A stretch of DNA of 64,000 bases, from positions 1 to 64,000 of the forward strand of contig JBDKTA010000010.1 in the NCBI GenBank assembly GCA_039680605.1, in the 5' to 3' direction. Positions 1 to 8,864 of the stretch are shown here, piece after piece (position 1 is the first letter of the stretch; every line of letters begins with the position of its first letter). The stretch is from Planctomycetaceae bacterium. GTDB taxonomy: Bacteria > Planctomycetota > Phycisphaerae > SM23-33. The position numbers and the translations under genes were made by a program. The notes under the pieces are model-generated. The model made no database searches. It saw only the letters and a program-made list of their open reading frames with translations, and was not told where the DNA came from.

Positions 1-13
1 TCCCTTCAGCTCC

Positions 14-47
14 AGTCTTCGTTCGCCGCCGGCGGCGAACGAAGACT
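14..47. repeat. Perfect 34-bp palindrome
   Basis: Two 17-base arms (AGTCTTCGTTCGCCGCC and its reverse complement) abut without a spacer. It lies in gene-free sequence next to the transposase remnants. Two copies of a CCGCGAAGCCGGGCC motif follow at about 72-87 and 137-151. As RNA it would be a hairpin with almost no loop; it may equally be a REP-like repeat or a protein site. Confidence 0.7.
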
Positions 48-171
48 GCCACGGCGCAGCGGAGCTTTTCCCGCGAAGCCGGGCCCCCCATCTATCGTGA
101 CAGCGGCGAAGTACGCCTTGGCAAGCCATCCTCTTCCGCGAAGCCGGGCCGAGCTATTAATCGAATCGCAA

Positions 172-210
172 GGGGTGCCATGGCGGTCGCTTCTCAGCCG
201 CCATGCCGAT
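172..210. repeat. Partial copy (left half) of the CCATGGCGGCC palindromic repeat
   Basis: This matches the left half of the approximately 87-bp repeat seen complete at 13060, 27734, 33325 and 40819: GGTGCCATGGCGG, a short TTCT-containing loop, then GCCGCCATGC. The right half is missing here. Confidence 0.6.
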
Positions 211-324
211 AACGCCCAAGACCGTACTGCTCCTCTGCCGGGATCATGTGCCACCGAGCAAAGCCCACTCGGTTCCGTTTTGAGCATAGTCTGATCCGGT
301 CAGGCAATCCAAGCCACAGCATGA

Positions 325-690
325 TCAATTTTGGACCAGCAGTATTCCTTCCTGGCGAAGAGTACGTAGGGGCCATTGGGGACAGTCACCCATTATTTTC
401 ATAGGCTCACGGTCCTTTTGTTTCTTCTCCAGGCGCGGGCGGCCGACGGGGAGGGGGCGCAGGCGGCGGCCGACCAGACGCTCTAGCTTGGCGATGAACC
501 GGTCGCTGCCCAGCGGGCGGCCGCGGTGCGTCCACGTCCGCATCTGCCGCAGCGTCGGCTTGTCCTGCGGCCGTGCCAGCGATTCACGCCAGTTGCCGTC
601 GGGAGGCTGGATCTTCTTCCAAGCCGCCATGTCCAGCATGCCCCGGGATATCTCGGGAGGCCGCCTCGCCGCAGTGGACCGCGGGAAACG
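325..690 (-). pseudogene. C-terminal remnant of a REP-associated (RAYT/IS200-like) transposase
   Basis: The minus-strand translation contains a stretch typical of the C terminus of RAYT-type Y1 transposases: a WKKIQPPDGNWRESLARP segment followed by TWTHRGRPLGSDRF, IAKLERLVGRRLRPL and PVGRPRLEKK. In the family as I know it, a 'TGRPLG..eFv..LE..lGR.l....GRPrk' tail ends the protein. The catalytic N-terminal part, with HUH histidines and tyrosine, is not recognisable upstream, and the open frame instead runs antisense into the lipoprotein gene. The right-hand limit is therefore arbitrary. A second, different RAYT tail lies convergently on the plus strand. Confidence 0.5.
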
Positions 691-710
691 GAAATAGTAG
701 ACGTGACTGG

Positions 711-932
711 CGGTTGGGATTACGAAAGAATATTTCTGCGACGAAAAGGACGAGCAACCGCTTGCCCAGGCGCTGCGTCGGGACGAGAATACAGGCACAC
801 CGCTGGGATCGGTGGGATTCGCCAAGAAGTTCCTAGCCGCCCTGGGCCAGCCTGTACTCCCCAAACCCGGCGGGCGCCTCTCAAAGGCCAAGAAGACGAG
901 ATGGACACGAGAACCGCGATTCCCGGATAACC
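711..932 (+). pseudogene. Second RAYT-type transposase C-terminal remnant, plus strand
   Basis: Reading from just after a TGA, the frame gives KEYFCDEKDEQPLAQALRR, then TGTPLGSVGFAKKFLAAL and PKPGGRLSKAKKTRW. This parallels the TGRPLG/GRPRK tail of RAYT transposases. There is no start codon or N-terminal domain in frame, so it is a fragment. It points toward the minus-strand fragment at 325-690, so parts of two transposases were left in the same spacer. Repeated GGATAA-containing sequence follows at about 925-970. The family call rests on a short motif. Confidence 0.42.
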
Positions 933-985
933 TCCGGATAAATTTGTCCCCGGATAACGGATAACCCCGGGGCGGGGAGATCACT

Positions 986-3049
986 ATGAGTGTGCGTCTA
1001 CTCTCTGTGGCATCGGCAGCGTGCATGCTCTGTGTCTGCGGTTGCGACCTGCGGACGCCGCAGGAGCGATGGTCCATCTTCCCCACCGGCGAGCATTACA
1101 ATTTCATCCAGGCCGTTACGCCGCGATACCTGTGGATGCAAGGCGGCCTGTGGTGCGGTCAGGTCCAGCAGTACGACATGCAACAGCGGATATTGACGGC
1201 CTTCACCGACCGCGACGGTCTGCCCATCAGCGGCAACGGCGTCGAGCGGATGGCGGCCCGCAATAACAAATGCCTGCTGCTGTTCGAACGCCAGCCGCGG
1301 CTGTTCCTGTGGACGCAGGGCACCGGCTGGCGGCGCCTTCCGGACATCGAGAAAAGCGGCGAGATTCAAGATGCGGCGTTGGACAGCGACGGCGACGTCG
1401 TTGTCCTCACGACCGACAGGTCCGGTCCGGCCAAGGCCGCGGCATCTTGCAGCATTCTCAAACTCAGCGGCAGCACTTGGCGCCGGATACGCAGCGACAG
1501 CCTGCCTGGGGCTTCGGCGATCGTGCCGCTGGACGAGTGCTACATAATCAAAATCCACGACGGCGTGGGAAAGCTTGCGCGCGTCAGCAAGTCCGCTCTC
1601 GATGCTCCGGCAATTCTGCCCGGGACTCTCCCTGACGAAAATCGGCTGGGCTATCTTCAACTGGGCGCCAGGACGTACCTGTCTCTGCCCGGTCCGCTGC
1701 ACAGCCCCAATGGCCGCCTGGGAGACCTGCGGGGGATGCAACTCCTTCGGGAACTGACGTCGCAAGGCGTGGTTGAATGCCGGCACCAAACGCCGCTGTA
1801 CCTGGACCTCGAATGCGGGCAGTTCAAACCCATGGTGGTCACGCTCCTTTCGCCAGACAAGGCCACATGCCTGACCGGCTCGGCCTCCCGCTGCGAACTC
1901 GACAGCCGTCAGACACCCATTGCCTTTCCCGTTCGCGACATCAACGGCGACATCTGGCTGCCGACACAGACGTACAAAGACGGCAAGTGGACGCCCGTCA
2001 CCGCCCACGAAGTCCAGGGCATCGAAGCCGCCAGGCCCGACCGCGCTTATTATGACGACCAGCAAGGCCGATGGAGGCGGACGGTGCCGGTCTGGAACCA
2101 GGCATTTTCCGTCGTCGACGCGGACAAAAAGCTGGCCTGGGTCATGGACGATTACTCCGCCGCAACGATGCGGTTGATGGACTACAGCGCCGCCCAGCCG
2201 CGCCCGGTGCGCGAGGTCCGACGCGAGAGGGACTGGGGGCTGCCCAGCTTTCAGGACCGCCAGGGACGATGGTGGATGTGGCGGTGGAACGTCGTCCGGC
2301 TCGACGGCGACGGGAACTCGAAGCGATACCCGCTGAAGAACCCCTCGGCCATCTGGCTGTCTCCCAGGACCGGGGAGGTCTGGGCCGCCGATCATTCGCG
2401 CTATCTCAGACACGATCCGGCGCAGGACGCGTTCGTGCCTGCCACGCTGGACCTGCTCTACGAGCAGTTCTCCTTCAAGATCGGGCCCTACGAGTATTCA
2501 TCCGTGCCCTTGCAGCACGGCCTGGGCATGCCGTCGTTCATGCAGAAGGTACAAGGCCGCTGGGAGCCCTTGGGCCAATGCGCCGCCAGAGGGCAGCGAC
2601 TCCTCATGCATCGCAAAGACGGCGTGTGGGAGTATGACGCCGCCGCCGGGCGGTGCGTGCGGCTGCACAGCGACTACTTCAATATCGCCTTCGACAGCAA
2701 GGGCCGGCGGATCCTGGCGAACCACCACACCATACTGCTTTATGACGCCGATCCTTTTGACGATCCGGGCTATCTGCTCTATGCGCCGCTGCTGCGTGCC
2801 CAGGAGCAGACCCTCGCGGCGTGCGTCAAACTGCTGGCATCGCCCGACGCGCGCATCCGCGAGTTCGCCCAAGAGCAGATCAAGGCCCTTTCGCCGCTGG
2901 TGAAACCCACCGTGGAGATCATGGCCGAGGACCCGCGGCTGCCCGAACTGACGAGGCAACAGCTCCAACGGGCAGCCGCTGGGATGAGAAGCGACCCGCT
3001 GCCGCCAAGTCTCTTTGAGGCGGCACATCCGCCATGCCCGACGTACTAG
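986..3049 (+). CDS. Large lipoprotein with sensor-propeller-like repeats
   Basis: This 687-residue protein starts at an ATG preceded by a GGGGAGA ribosome-binding site. The N terminus is a hydrophobic signal ending in a lipobox (V-C-G-C, Cys at about residue 20), so it is probably a lipid-anchored periplasmic or cell-surface protein. The body has many short W/Y/D-rich strands and phrases such as FTDRDGLPISGNGV, reminiscent of the beta-propeller ligand-binding regions of hybrid sensor proteins. The last 80 or so residues look alpha-helical and HEAT-like. There is no kinase or enzymatic motif. The propeller assignment is inference from composition; the substrate is unknown. Confidence 0.7.
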   Translation: MSVRLLSVASAACMLCVCGCDLRTPQERWSIFPTGEHYNFIQAVTPRYLWMQGGLWCGQVQQYDMQQRILTAFTDRDGLPISGNGVERMAARNNKCLLLFERQPRLFLWTQGTGWRRLPDIEKSGEIQDAALDSDGDVVVLTTDRSGPAKAAASCSILKLSGSTWRRIRSDSLPGASAIVPLDECYIIKIHDGVGKLARVSKSALDAPAILPGTLPDENRLGYLQLGARTYLSLPGPLHSPNGRLGDLRGMQLLRELTSQGVVECRHQTPLYLDLECGQFKPMVVTLLSPDKATCLTGSASRCELDSRQTPIAFPVRDINGDIWLPTQTYKDGKWTPVTAHEVQGIEAARPDRAYYDDQQGRWRRTVPVWNQAFSVVDADKKLAWVMDDYSAATMRLMDYSAAQPRPVREVRRERDWGLPSFQDRQGRWWMWRWNVVRLDGDGNSKRYPLKNPSAIWLSPRTGEVWAADHSRYLRHDPAQDAFVPATLDLLYEQFSFKIGPYEYSSVPLQHGLGMPSFMQKVQGRWEPLGQCAARGQRLLMHRKDGVWEYDAAAGRCVRLHSDYFNIAFDSKGRRILANHHTILLYDADPFDDPGYLLYAPLLRAQEQTLAACVKLLASPDARIREFAQEQIKALSPLVKPTVEIMAEDPRLPELTRQQLQRAAAGMRSDPLPPSLFEAAHPPCPTY

Positions 3050-3078
3050 ATGCCCTGACGAGCTACGCTGTAACCCGC

Positions 3079-3651
3079 TCAACATTCCCCTCCATATGCC
3101 GCCAACCGCTTCTCCCATTCCGGCGGTTTCATTTGTCCCCTTATTCGCAGGGTGTACCGCTTGCCGATTCCGTGGAGGCCCACACCACAGACGACTGAGA
3201 AGATTTCTGCCTCCGCAACCCACCCCTTGTCCATCAACTTGGAAATCGGCTCGGCGTACCGTTCAGGCACATAGCCGAGTTCTTTGACACGATTAAATAT
3301 TCCCAGCTTCGCACACACACGAACCACGCGTTTGTTCTTACGAACGAGGAGAATGGACTGCTTCTCTCGGCACTTCTTTACGAGACGCTGCTTGCCCGCG
3401 TCCATGATGCCCGCAACGGAAAGGCACGGTATCTCGTGGGGTACAAAACCGGAATCGAGCTTGGCCAGCCTCCTGTGTCGCTCTTCTTCCTCTCTGGCCT
3501 TTTCTTTGCGTCGAGCGTCTTCTGCTGCCAATTCTTCAGGGCTGGGGACTCTGTTCTTGCGTCTACAAACTGGGCAGGATTCCAATTGGCCGATTAGGCT
3601 GACGGGGGACTGCAGTTGTTCTCCGCAACCTCTACAGGCATAGACGATCAT
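3079..3651 (-). CDS. Zinc-ribbon protein with a HIRAN-like C-terminal domain
   Basis: About 190 residues. The N terminus has two Cys pairs (CRGCG and CPVCR), as in a zinc ribbon, followed by a charged helix rich in E/R/K at about residues 38-65. The C-terminal half (SVAGIMDAG..., VRVCAKLG, KELGYVPERYAEPISKLMDKG) resembles HIRAN, a small fold often linked to DNA-repair helicases and binding DNA ends. A second ATG at 3651 is preferred over 3657 because the GAAAGGG ribosome-binding site is 7 nt upstream of it and only 1 nt from the first. It has no helicase partner here. The domain call is by eye and moderate. Confidence 0.6.
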   Translation of the reverse strand: MIVYACRGCGEQLQSPVSLIGQLESCPVCRRKNRVPSPEELAAEDARRKEKAREEEERHRRLAKLDSGFVPHEIPCLSVAGIMDAGKQRLVKKCREKQSILLVRKNKRVVRVCAKLGIFNRVKELGYVPERYAEPISKLMDKGWVAEAEIFSVVCGVGLHGIGKRYTLRIRGQMKPPEWEKRLAAYGGEC

Positions 3652-3833
3652 GGTCATGCCCTTTCACCAGAACGAAATGATGAAAGCATTGTAGAGGGAA
3701 CTGGAGGCCAAGGCAAGGTCTGTCGATTTCGTGAGGCACGAGAGATGAAGGCGTTTAGGCTGGCTCATCCACGAATCTGTAGTGCCAATCCATTAGGATG
3801 GTCGCAGGCCTGCTGATGAATCGCTAATTATTC

Positions 3834-3861
3834 TTGACATGTGTGCCGATGTGGCTATACT
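3834..3861 (+). promoter_or_regulatory. Sigma-70-like promoter upstream of the PEP-CTERM gene
   Basis: A perfect -35 TTGACA (3834-3839) and a TATACT -10 (3856-3861) are separated by 16 nt. The start codon of the downstream gene is about 160 nt beyond the expected transcription start, leaving a long 5' leader. The 11-mer TCGCAGGCCTG occurs at 3802-3812, just upstream of the promoter, and again in the leader at 3952-3962. Confidence 0.6.
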
Positions 3862-4030
3862 GATTTCGTTAGGCCAAATGCCCCGTTGATGGACCCAGGA
3901 GAAGCTGCCATTCTACCGGCGCTTGGGTGAGCAGAGACGGAGGCGGGCATATCGCAGGCCTGATCAGGTTGTTTTCTTGCTCATTTGTTAATTGACCGGA
4001 AACTCCGGCAGAAGCGAGGTTCACGTGAAG

Positions 4031-4684
4031 ATGAGGGCCATATTAGCATTGGTCTGTGTTTCTCTTGGATTCTCAGGGGCGGGCTTTGCCTCGGTAATCA
4101 ACATAGACACCTTCAACGTGGGTGAACAGTATGTCGCGGGGGGGAGCAGCAATACCGTTTCGGGGCTATCCACAAGTGATGTCATCGGCGGAGAGCGGTA
4201 CTTTTCGGTTACAGGCAATGCCCGCCAAGTTAACGGAGAAATCAACACCGTTGACTACCTCGGTGAGGGGACCTACGAATCCGGTCCGCGTTACAGCGGT
4301 GGATTCCTACTGGAATATGGGCGGTCAACAGACCTGAACGTGGCCTTGGCCGCCGGCGGTGCGTTCCAGCTCGATTTCACCTATGTGGATCTTGGAACCG
4401 GCGCGGGCAACAACGCGATCACGATCACAGTGGCCGCTGACAGTCAGACGGATTCGTACCTTTTGAACTGGCCTGCCACCCCAGGCCAGATAAGCATTCC
4501 AGCGTCATCGTTTTCGGTGATCACAGCATGGAACAGCGTGGACCGATTGACTTTCGAGTTCAGTGCCAAGACGGCTGCCGATGTGACTCTCGACAATATC
4601 GCTTTCACAATACCTGAGCCCGCGACGATGTCCCTGCTGGCCCTGGGCGGCCTGGCGGCCTTGATTCGGCGGAAGAAGAAATAG
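4031..4684 (+). CDS. PEP-CTERM sorting-domain secreted protein
   Basis: This roughly 217-residue protein has an N-terminal signal peptide (MRAILALVCVSLGFSG) and a C-terminal sorting signal of the PEP-CTERM type: PEPATMSLLALGGLAAL, then a basic RRKKK tail. In this family the tail is recognised by an exosortase and the mature protein is exported to the surface or extracellular matrix. The central region is beta-rich with no catalytic motif. A GTG at 4025 is an alternative start, with GAGG at 4016-4019, 5 nt from the GTG and 11 nt from the ATG. Its own promoter lies at 3834-3861 and a terminator at 4709-4740. No exosortase gene is in the window. Confidence 0.85.
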   Translation: MRAILALVCVSLGFSGAGFASVINIDTFNVGEQYVAGGSSNTVSGLSTSDVIGGERYFSVTGNARQVNGEINTVDYLGEGTYESGPRYSGGFLLEYGRSTDLNVALAAGGAFQLDFTYVDLGTGAGNNAITITVAADSQTDSYLLNWPATPGQISIPASSFSVITAWNSVDRLTFEFSAKTAADVTLDNIAFTIPEPATMSLLALGGLAALIRRKKK

Positions 4685-4708
4685 TTCCTCAATCCAGATG
4701 AGCTTGAG

Positions 4709-4740
4709 ACGGGCGGGATGGGTCGGGGCCGCCCGTTTTC
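4709..4740 (+). terminator. Rho-independent terminator of the PEP-CTERM gene
   Basis: An 8-bp GC-rich stem (ACGGGCGG with CCGCCCGT) closes a 12-nt loop and is followed by TTTTC, 25 nt after the stop codon. Confidence 0.7.
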
Positions 4741-4931
4741 ATCCCTTCCTCGGGGCCTGAGATTCGCTGCCATTAGAATGATCCGGGTGGTCACGTTCAG
4801 ATACCCCGAGGTGTCGTAAGATGCCCATTCTGCGTGCAAGCCTTCCGGGAGAACACTGGCAGGCCCTCCAGTGCCTCCTGAGCGCCATCCAGCTTGAGTT
4901 CGATGACTGGCTTGTATCAGCAATGAGTTGG

Positions 4932-4970
4932 CAAAAAACGGCAAGGGCCGGCACCTTTCGGCACCGGCCC
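4932..4970 (-). terminator. Rho-independent terminator downstream of tRNA-Gly
   Basis: On the minus strand an 11-bp stem (GGGCCGGTGCC / GGTGCCGGCCC) with a GAAA tetraloop is followed by TTGCCG and a run of six T. It begins 9 nt after the tRNA 3' end and terminates its transcript. Confidence 0.85.
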
Positions 4971-4978
4971 TACTCAAG

Positions 4979-5050
4979 AGCGGGCGATGAGGCTCGAACT
5001 CACGACATTCACGTTGGCAACGTGACGCTCTACCACTGAGCTACGCCCGC
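4979..5050 (-). tRNA. tRNA-Gly (anticodon GCC)
   Basis: The minus strand folds as a full cloverleaf. The acceptor stem is GCGGGCG/CGCCCGC, the D arm has GCTC/GAGC, the anticodon stem is TCACG/CGTGA around loop TTGCCAA, and the T arm contains GTTCGAGCC. The discriminator is U, as usual for glycine tRNAs. The 3' CCA is not encoded. A strong terminator follows. Confidence 0.97.
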
Positions 5051-5315
5051 ATGAACACAAACATTATACCCCTTGCCGCGGGCTTGTCCAGAGGACTTGA
5101 CAAGAGTTCTGCGCGTTTTTTGCTTCATGCCGCAAGAGGCGGCCGAGCGAGAATTGTGGAGACTCCAGCCATCGCGCGGTCGTCACGGCGGTTGAGATTA
5201 CTCTTGCCGCCGCGTCGCGCGGCCGAGGTCATGACTTTTGCAGTTGCTTGCCCGCGCGGCGACAAGGGAGTATATTCCACGCAATTCACCAACTGCTGTT
5301 TGAGGCAGGCGACAC

Positions 5316-6638
5316 ATGCACACATCTATATATTGCACAGCAGCCATCCTGACAGCCGCGGCCTTGGCGGCGCCGGTTCGCCCGGCGGCGGGACAGCAGG
5401 CGGCGCCCGGCGCGCCGCCGCGCGAGCGGGCGCTATCCTCAGATCCGCGGGCCCAACTGGCCCGCTCGCAAGACCCGGCCGAACCGTCGGTGCCGCTGGG
5501 GGAGCGGGTCGAGTTTCCGGCGGCGGGCATCAGCATGGCGGTTCCGCCGCTGTTCAAGTACGCCGCGCCGACAGCGTCGTCGCAAGGTCCGCAGGAGTTG
5601 GCGCGGGCCCTGTGGCAGCGTGCGCAAGGGCCCGGGGCGATGGCCGTCTCGCTGACGGTGGAGGTGGTTGACTCGCAAGCCACGCCGGCCTCGGTCGCGG
5701 GCGCCTTCGAAACCCTGGCGGTCAAGATGGGCTGGGTCAGCAGCCTCAAGATGACCACCGAGACGCAGTTGCCCGTGGCGGGCATGCACGCGCTGGCCCG
5801 CCTTTACGAACTCAACACCCCGCGCAGCCGCGGGGTTGGGGTGCGCGTGTATTTCATCCGCAACCTGGCGGCTTCGCGGCTGAGACTGTGCTACTCGCTG
5901 TCGGTCACGGCGACGCAGAGCGTTCAGGAATTGATGGTCCCGGTGCTGGCGTCGATGTGCAGGAGCATTCAATTGCACGATCTGCGTCACAGCGATACGA
6001 GCAAGATCGGCAAGCTGGTCGCCGCGCATACAGACCGCAAACGCGGGTTTTCGATGATGCTGCCGGCAGGTTGGCAGGTTGTGGCCAAGGGAGACGGTGT
6101 GGAGTTGCGCGAGCTGGATTTTCTGTCGGGCGGCACGAGCGTCTACCGTGGACAGATGGTGGTGGCGTCGGTAGACACGGACGTGACCGCCCGCAGCAGC
6201 GTCGATGTGATCCTGGGGCAGTTTCAGCAATCATGCCTGGCGGGGCAGGGCCTGGAGACAACGGCCGTGCAGCGAGGCCCGCAGTGGCTCAGCGGTCTGG
6301 AGGCCTACCAGGTGATCGTGCGACAGAGCGCCGCCGCCAGCGGCAGCGGGCCCGCCAGCCGCCCGGCTGTAACGCGCGTGGCGGCACTGCGGGGCGTATG
6401 CACCCTGGCCCAGGGCGACGAGGCGGACCCCTACCCGCAGCGTAACGCGTATCTGATGATTGTCACGGCTCCGGGAAAAGAGCCCGCCCTGGCCCAGGCG
6501 TCGATGAACGCCCTGGCCGGCGGGCTGAAGATCAACCTCGCATCGCTGCCGGTTCCGGCGAGCGGTCCGGCCAAGCCGTCAACGCAAGCTGACACGTCGC
6601 GCCCGGCGGATGCCCCACCGTCGTTCAGCGCGCAGTGA
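5316..6638 (+). CDS. Secreted protein with two PsbP/DcrB-like domains
   Basis: This 440-residue protein has an N-terminal signal peptide (to about residue 26, AAG-Q). It contains two similar segments, at about residues 50-225 and 235-400. The second opens with RGFSMMLPAGWQVV and contains SVDVILGQF, a pattern seen in Mog1/PsbP-fold proteins (DUF1795/DcrB type) that begin 'gfsi.yP.gW'. The C-terminal tail is Pro/Ala/Ser-rich. Its stop overlaps the convergent URO-D-like gene by 14 nt. Function is unknown; a periplasmic or extracellular role is inferred from the signal peptide. Confidence 0.7.
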   Translation: MHTSIYCTAAILTAAALAAPVRPAAGQQAAPGAPPRERALSSDPRAQLARSQDPAEPSVPLGERVEFPAAGISMAVPPLFKYAAPTASSQGPQELARALWQRAQGPGAMAVSLTVEVVDSQATPASVAGAFETLAVKMGWVSSLKMTTETQLPVAGMHALARLYELNTPRSRGVGVRVYFIRNLAASRLRLCYSLSVTATQSVQELMVPVLASMCRSIQLHDLRHSDTSKIGKLVAAHTDRKRGFSMMLPAGWQVVAKGDGVELRELDFLSGGTSVYRGQMVVASVDTDVTARSSVDVILGQFQQSCLAGQGLETTAVQRGPQWLSGLEAYQVIVRQSAAASGSGPASRPAVTRVAALRGVCTLAQGDEADPYPQRNAYLMIVTAPGKEPALAQASMNALAGGLKINLASLPVPASGPAKPSTQADTSRPADAPPSFSAQ

Positions 6639-7767
6639 AGCTATTGCCGGCCGATCGCGCCTTGCAGAGGATGGCTTCGACGTCGCGGGGGTCGTCGCTG
6701 GGGGGATTGAGTCCGATGACGAATCGCCCGTGCCGGGCGATATCCAGCAATTCATCGAGCCGCTCGGCCGGAGCGCCCCAGAACCCGATCGGCGCGTGCA
6801 GCGAGGCCTCGATCAGTTTTTCGCGCAACGGCGGCATGTCCAGAAGAGCCTGCACGACGCTGGGCTGACCGGGGTCATCCACGTAGTGCTGCACCAGGAC
6901 CCCACGCGTCGAGCAGACCAGGCCGGCCTGGTAGAGCCCCACCGTGTGATTGTGGTAGAACCCCCCGCCGGTGCGGGCGAAGAACCGCTCGTTGTAAGGC
7001 TTCTCGAACTCCAGCGCCATCTCGCGGCTGATGAGGCCGACCGGGTCGCCGTTGACGAAGACGCTGCGGTCGGGCAGCCAGGCGCCCCAGACGGCTGTGC
7101 CCCAGCCGGCCGGTGCGGCGGGCGGGGCCTGGCCAGCCAGGAACTCCTCCATCGCCACCATCCAATCCACGCACCAGCCGATCAGGGCGTGTACGCGCTG
7201 GGGGTCGGTGTACATTTCGACGAACAGTTCGTTGCCGCGCACGCCGTTGGCGGCATCGAGCGGCGAGCGGTACAGGAACGGCAGCACGTGAAAGTCGCCC
7301 TCCCAAAGCCGCCACAGCTCGCGGTTGACCTTCAGCGCGAACTGCACCCACGGATTGTCCGGGTCGAACTTGAGCTGGGCGATCTGCTCCCATGATCGAT
7401 TCGGCTCATACCAACTGGTGAACCCATCGTGCATCGGCCAGCCGCCGGTCATCGCCGCGTTGATCGCCCCGATGCCCCAGTACACCAGCGCCGTGGGCAC
7501 CGCGTCATCGTCAAAGCGGTACCCAGCCGCGATGGCAGCTCGATGCTGCGCGACATACTCTTCGATCAAGGCGGGGATGTTGCGATCGTCGAGCACACTC
7601 TCGACGGGCCCTTCCTTGAATTTCTGGCACAGATACGCTTCGAGGCTGCACCCCCGCTCGCCCCAGACATAGAACATCAGATCGCCCGGGTCCTTGCGGG
7701 AGTGGAAGAGCTTCCACCGGTCCATCCGCTCGGCGAGTTTTTTACGAACGTCCAAATGCCGCTCCAC
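6625..7767 (-). CDS. Uroporphyrinogen-decarboxylase-superfamily protein (non-heme type)
   Basis: This 380-residue protein resembles the URO-D/MtaA/CmuA superfamily as found in Planctomycetota carbohydrate loci: an N-terminal MERHLDVRKKLAERMDRWK, a central aromatic-rich barrel and a C-terminal ...RHGRFVIGLNPPSDDPRDVEA. In this superfamily the barrel binds tetrapyrroles or serves as a corrinoid methyltransferase, but the last motif resembles members of unknown activity near glycosidases. It lies downstream of lacZ and a second URO-D-like gene on the same strand. A role in heme synthesis is unlikely, given a duplicated, non-hem context. The specific reaction cannot be named. Confidence 0.7.
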   Translation of the reverse strand: MERHLDVRKKLAERMDRWKLFHSRKDPGDLMFYVWGERGCSLEAYLCQKFKEGPVESVLDDRNIPALIEEYVAQHRAAIAAGYRFDDDAVPTALVYWGIGAINAAMTGGWPMHDGFTSWYEPNRSWEQIAQLKFDPDNPWVQFALKVNRELWRLWEGDFHVLPFLYRSPLDAANGVRGNELFVEMYTDPQRVHALIGWCVDWMVAMEEFLAGQAPPAAPAGWGTAVWGAWLPDRSVFVNGDPVGLISREMALEFEKPYNERFFARTGGGFYHNHTVGLYQAGLVCSTRGVLVQHYVDDPGQPSVVQALLDMPPLREKLIEASLHAPIGFWGAPAERLDELLDIARHGRFVIGLNPPSDDPRDVEAILCKARSAGNSFTAR

Positions 7768-7820
7768 GTGCTATGCTTGGCCGTGCTCTCAGAAGAAACG
7801 GACCTGCCGTTCAGCTTCGC

Positions 7821-8798
7821 CTATTCAACTGTTACCGCCAAGCATGAAAGATTGTGCTGTCGTGTCAACTCCCGCAATTTTGAAAGTTCTCTTATTGTTT
7901 CTCTTGGGGCTGGAACAGAAATAGCCCCCGCTCTATAGCAGTAGACGCAATAGACGACATGGGTGCCAGGCTCCATTAGATAGCACCTGCCAGAATCTTT
8001 TCTGTCAAGAATGAGCCGTTTGAATTGTGGCAGAGGAATTGAATGGTTTCTCCGGGAATTGAATTCCGACGCGAAGTAGCTTTCTGCTCCTTCATCCTTG
8101 TAGACTTGAAAGAGCATTTGGTGGATATGCTTACCACTCCCTGCGCGGGAAACACCTGATCCCAGCGACACTTCTCTGCCGTTCTCGATGAGCAATATCT
8201 CATACACTATGGCGGCTCGGCTGACCAATCGAAGAGAGTACGTGCCGTGCGCAACAAGACGCCCTGTTACCGTGCTCAAAGATTGAACCAGCAGACTCGC
8301 CTGGTCTGCTAGAACCTGCACGTCAGGATGGACTCCATTGACCCAACCATCCGTAAACCTCGCCAGAAATCGAATGCACTGGCGTTTATTGCCCTGTCCG
8401 ACAAAATCAACTGTCACCAAAGGATGAAAAAGAATAAACATCCTGCCCACCTGCCGGCAAGACACCTTGGAAATGCTCCAATAGGGGATGTCGTACCGGC
8501 GGCCCCAGACCTTTGCAGTCAACCCTGTTTGCGTTGCGCTTACCGCCGCCAATCGGCTCATCAACACCGCCAGCACGAGCAGGATGAACAGACTTAAAAC
8601 GCTAGCCCACACATATTGAATCTTCCAGTCGCTTCTGATCAGGAGCTTGATGCAGAACCATATCCAGAGCAGGAAAGGTAAGGCGCCTACAACTCGAACG
8701 AATCCTGTTGTAACTGCGCTGAACCGCATGGGAAACAGAAGCCGGGACTCCCAAGGCTCCGGAAGGGGTGGAGGCAACGTCATGTCCTGTTTAACCAC
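7821..8798 (-). CDS. Membrane protein with two TM helices and a possible PH-like domain
   Basis: This 325-residue protein has two closely spaced hydrophobic helices at about residues 36-53 and 63-80. They are followed by TGLTAKVWGRRYDIPYWSI, which looks like the first strands of a bacterial PH-like domain. The rest is a soluble domain of unknown fold. Codon use is clearly less GC-rich than in the flanking genes, which hints at recent acquisition. It sits between two URO-D-like genes without obvious functional linkage. Confidence 0.65.
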   Translation of the reverse strand: MVKQDMTLPPPLPEPWESRLLFPMRFSAVTTGFVRVVGALPFLLWIWFCIKLLIRSDWKIQYVWASVLSLFILLVLAVLMSRLAAVSATQTGLTAKVWGRRYDIPYWSISKVSCRQVGRMFILFHPLVTVDFVGQGNKRQCIRFLARFTDGWVNGVHPDVQVLADQASLLVQSLSTVTGRLVAHGTYSLRLVSRAAIVYEILLIENGREVSLGSGVSRAGSGKHIHQMLFQVYKDEGAESYFASEFNSRRNHSIPLPQFKRLILDRKDSGRCYLMEPGTHVVYCVYCYRAGAISVPAPRETIRELSKLRELTRQHNLSCLAVTVE

Positions 8799-8864
8799 GA
8801 CGCGACTCTATCGTACCACGACCAGCTCTTCAATAGAGCAGGCTCGCTATCGACGCTGGTACTG

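Noticed and set aside
998-2413. Long antisense frame over the lipoprotein gene
   Set aside because: Low-complexity composition, no family motif, no ribosome-binding site; the plus-strand gene has a signal peptide and lipobox.
5051-5671. 206-codon plus-strand frame just after tRNA-Gly
   Set aside because: Overlaps the true secreted protein in another frame and ends in a Gly/Ala/Arg run typical of shadow translation.
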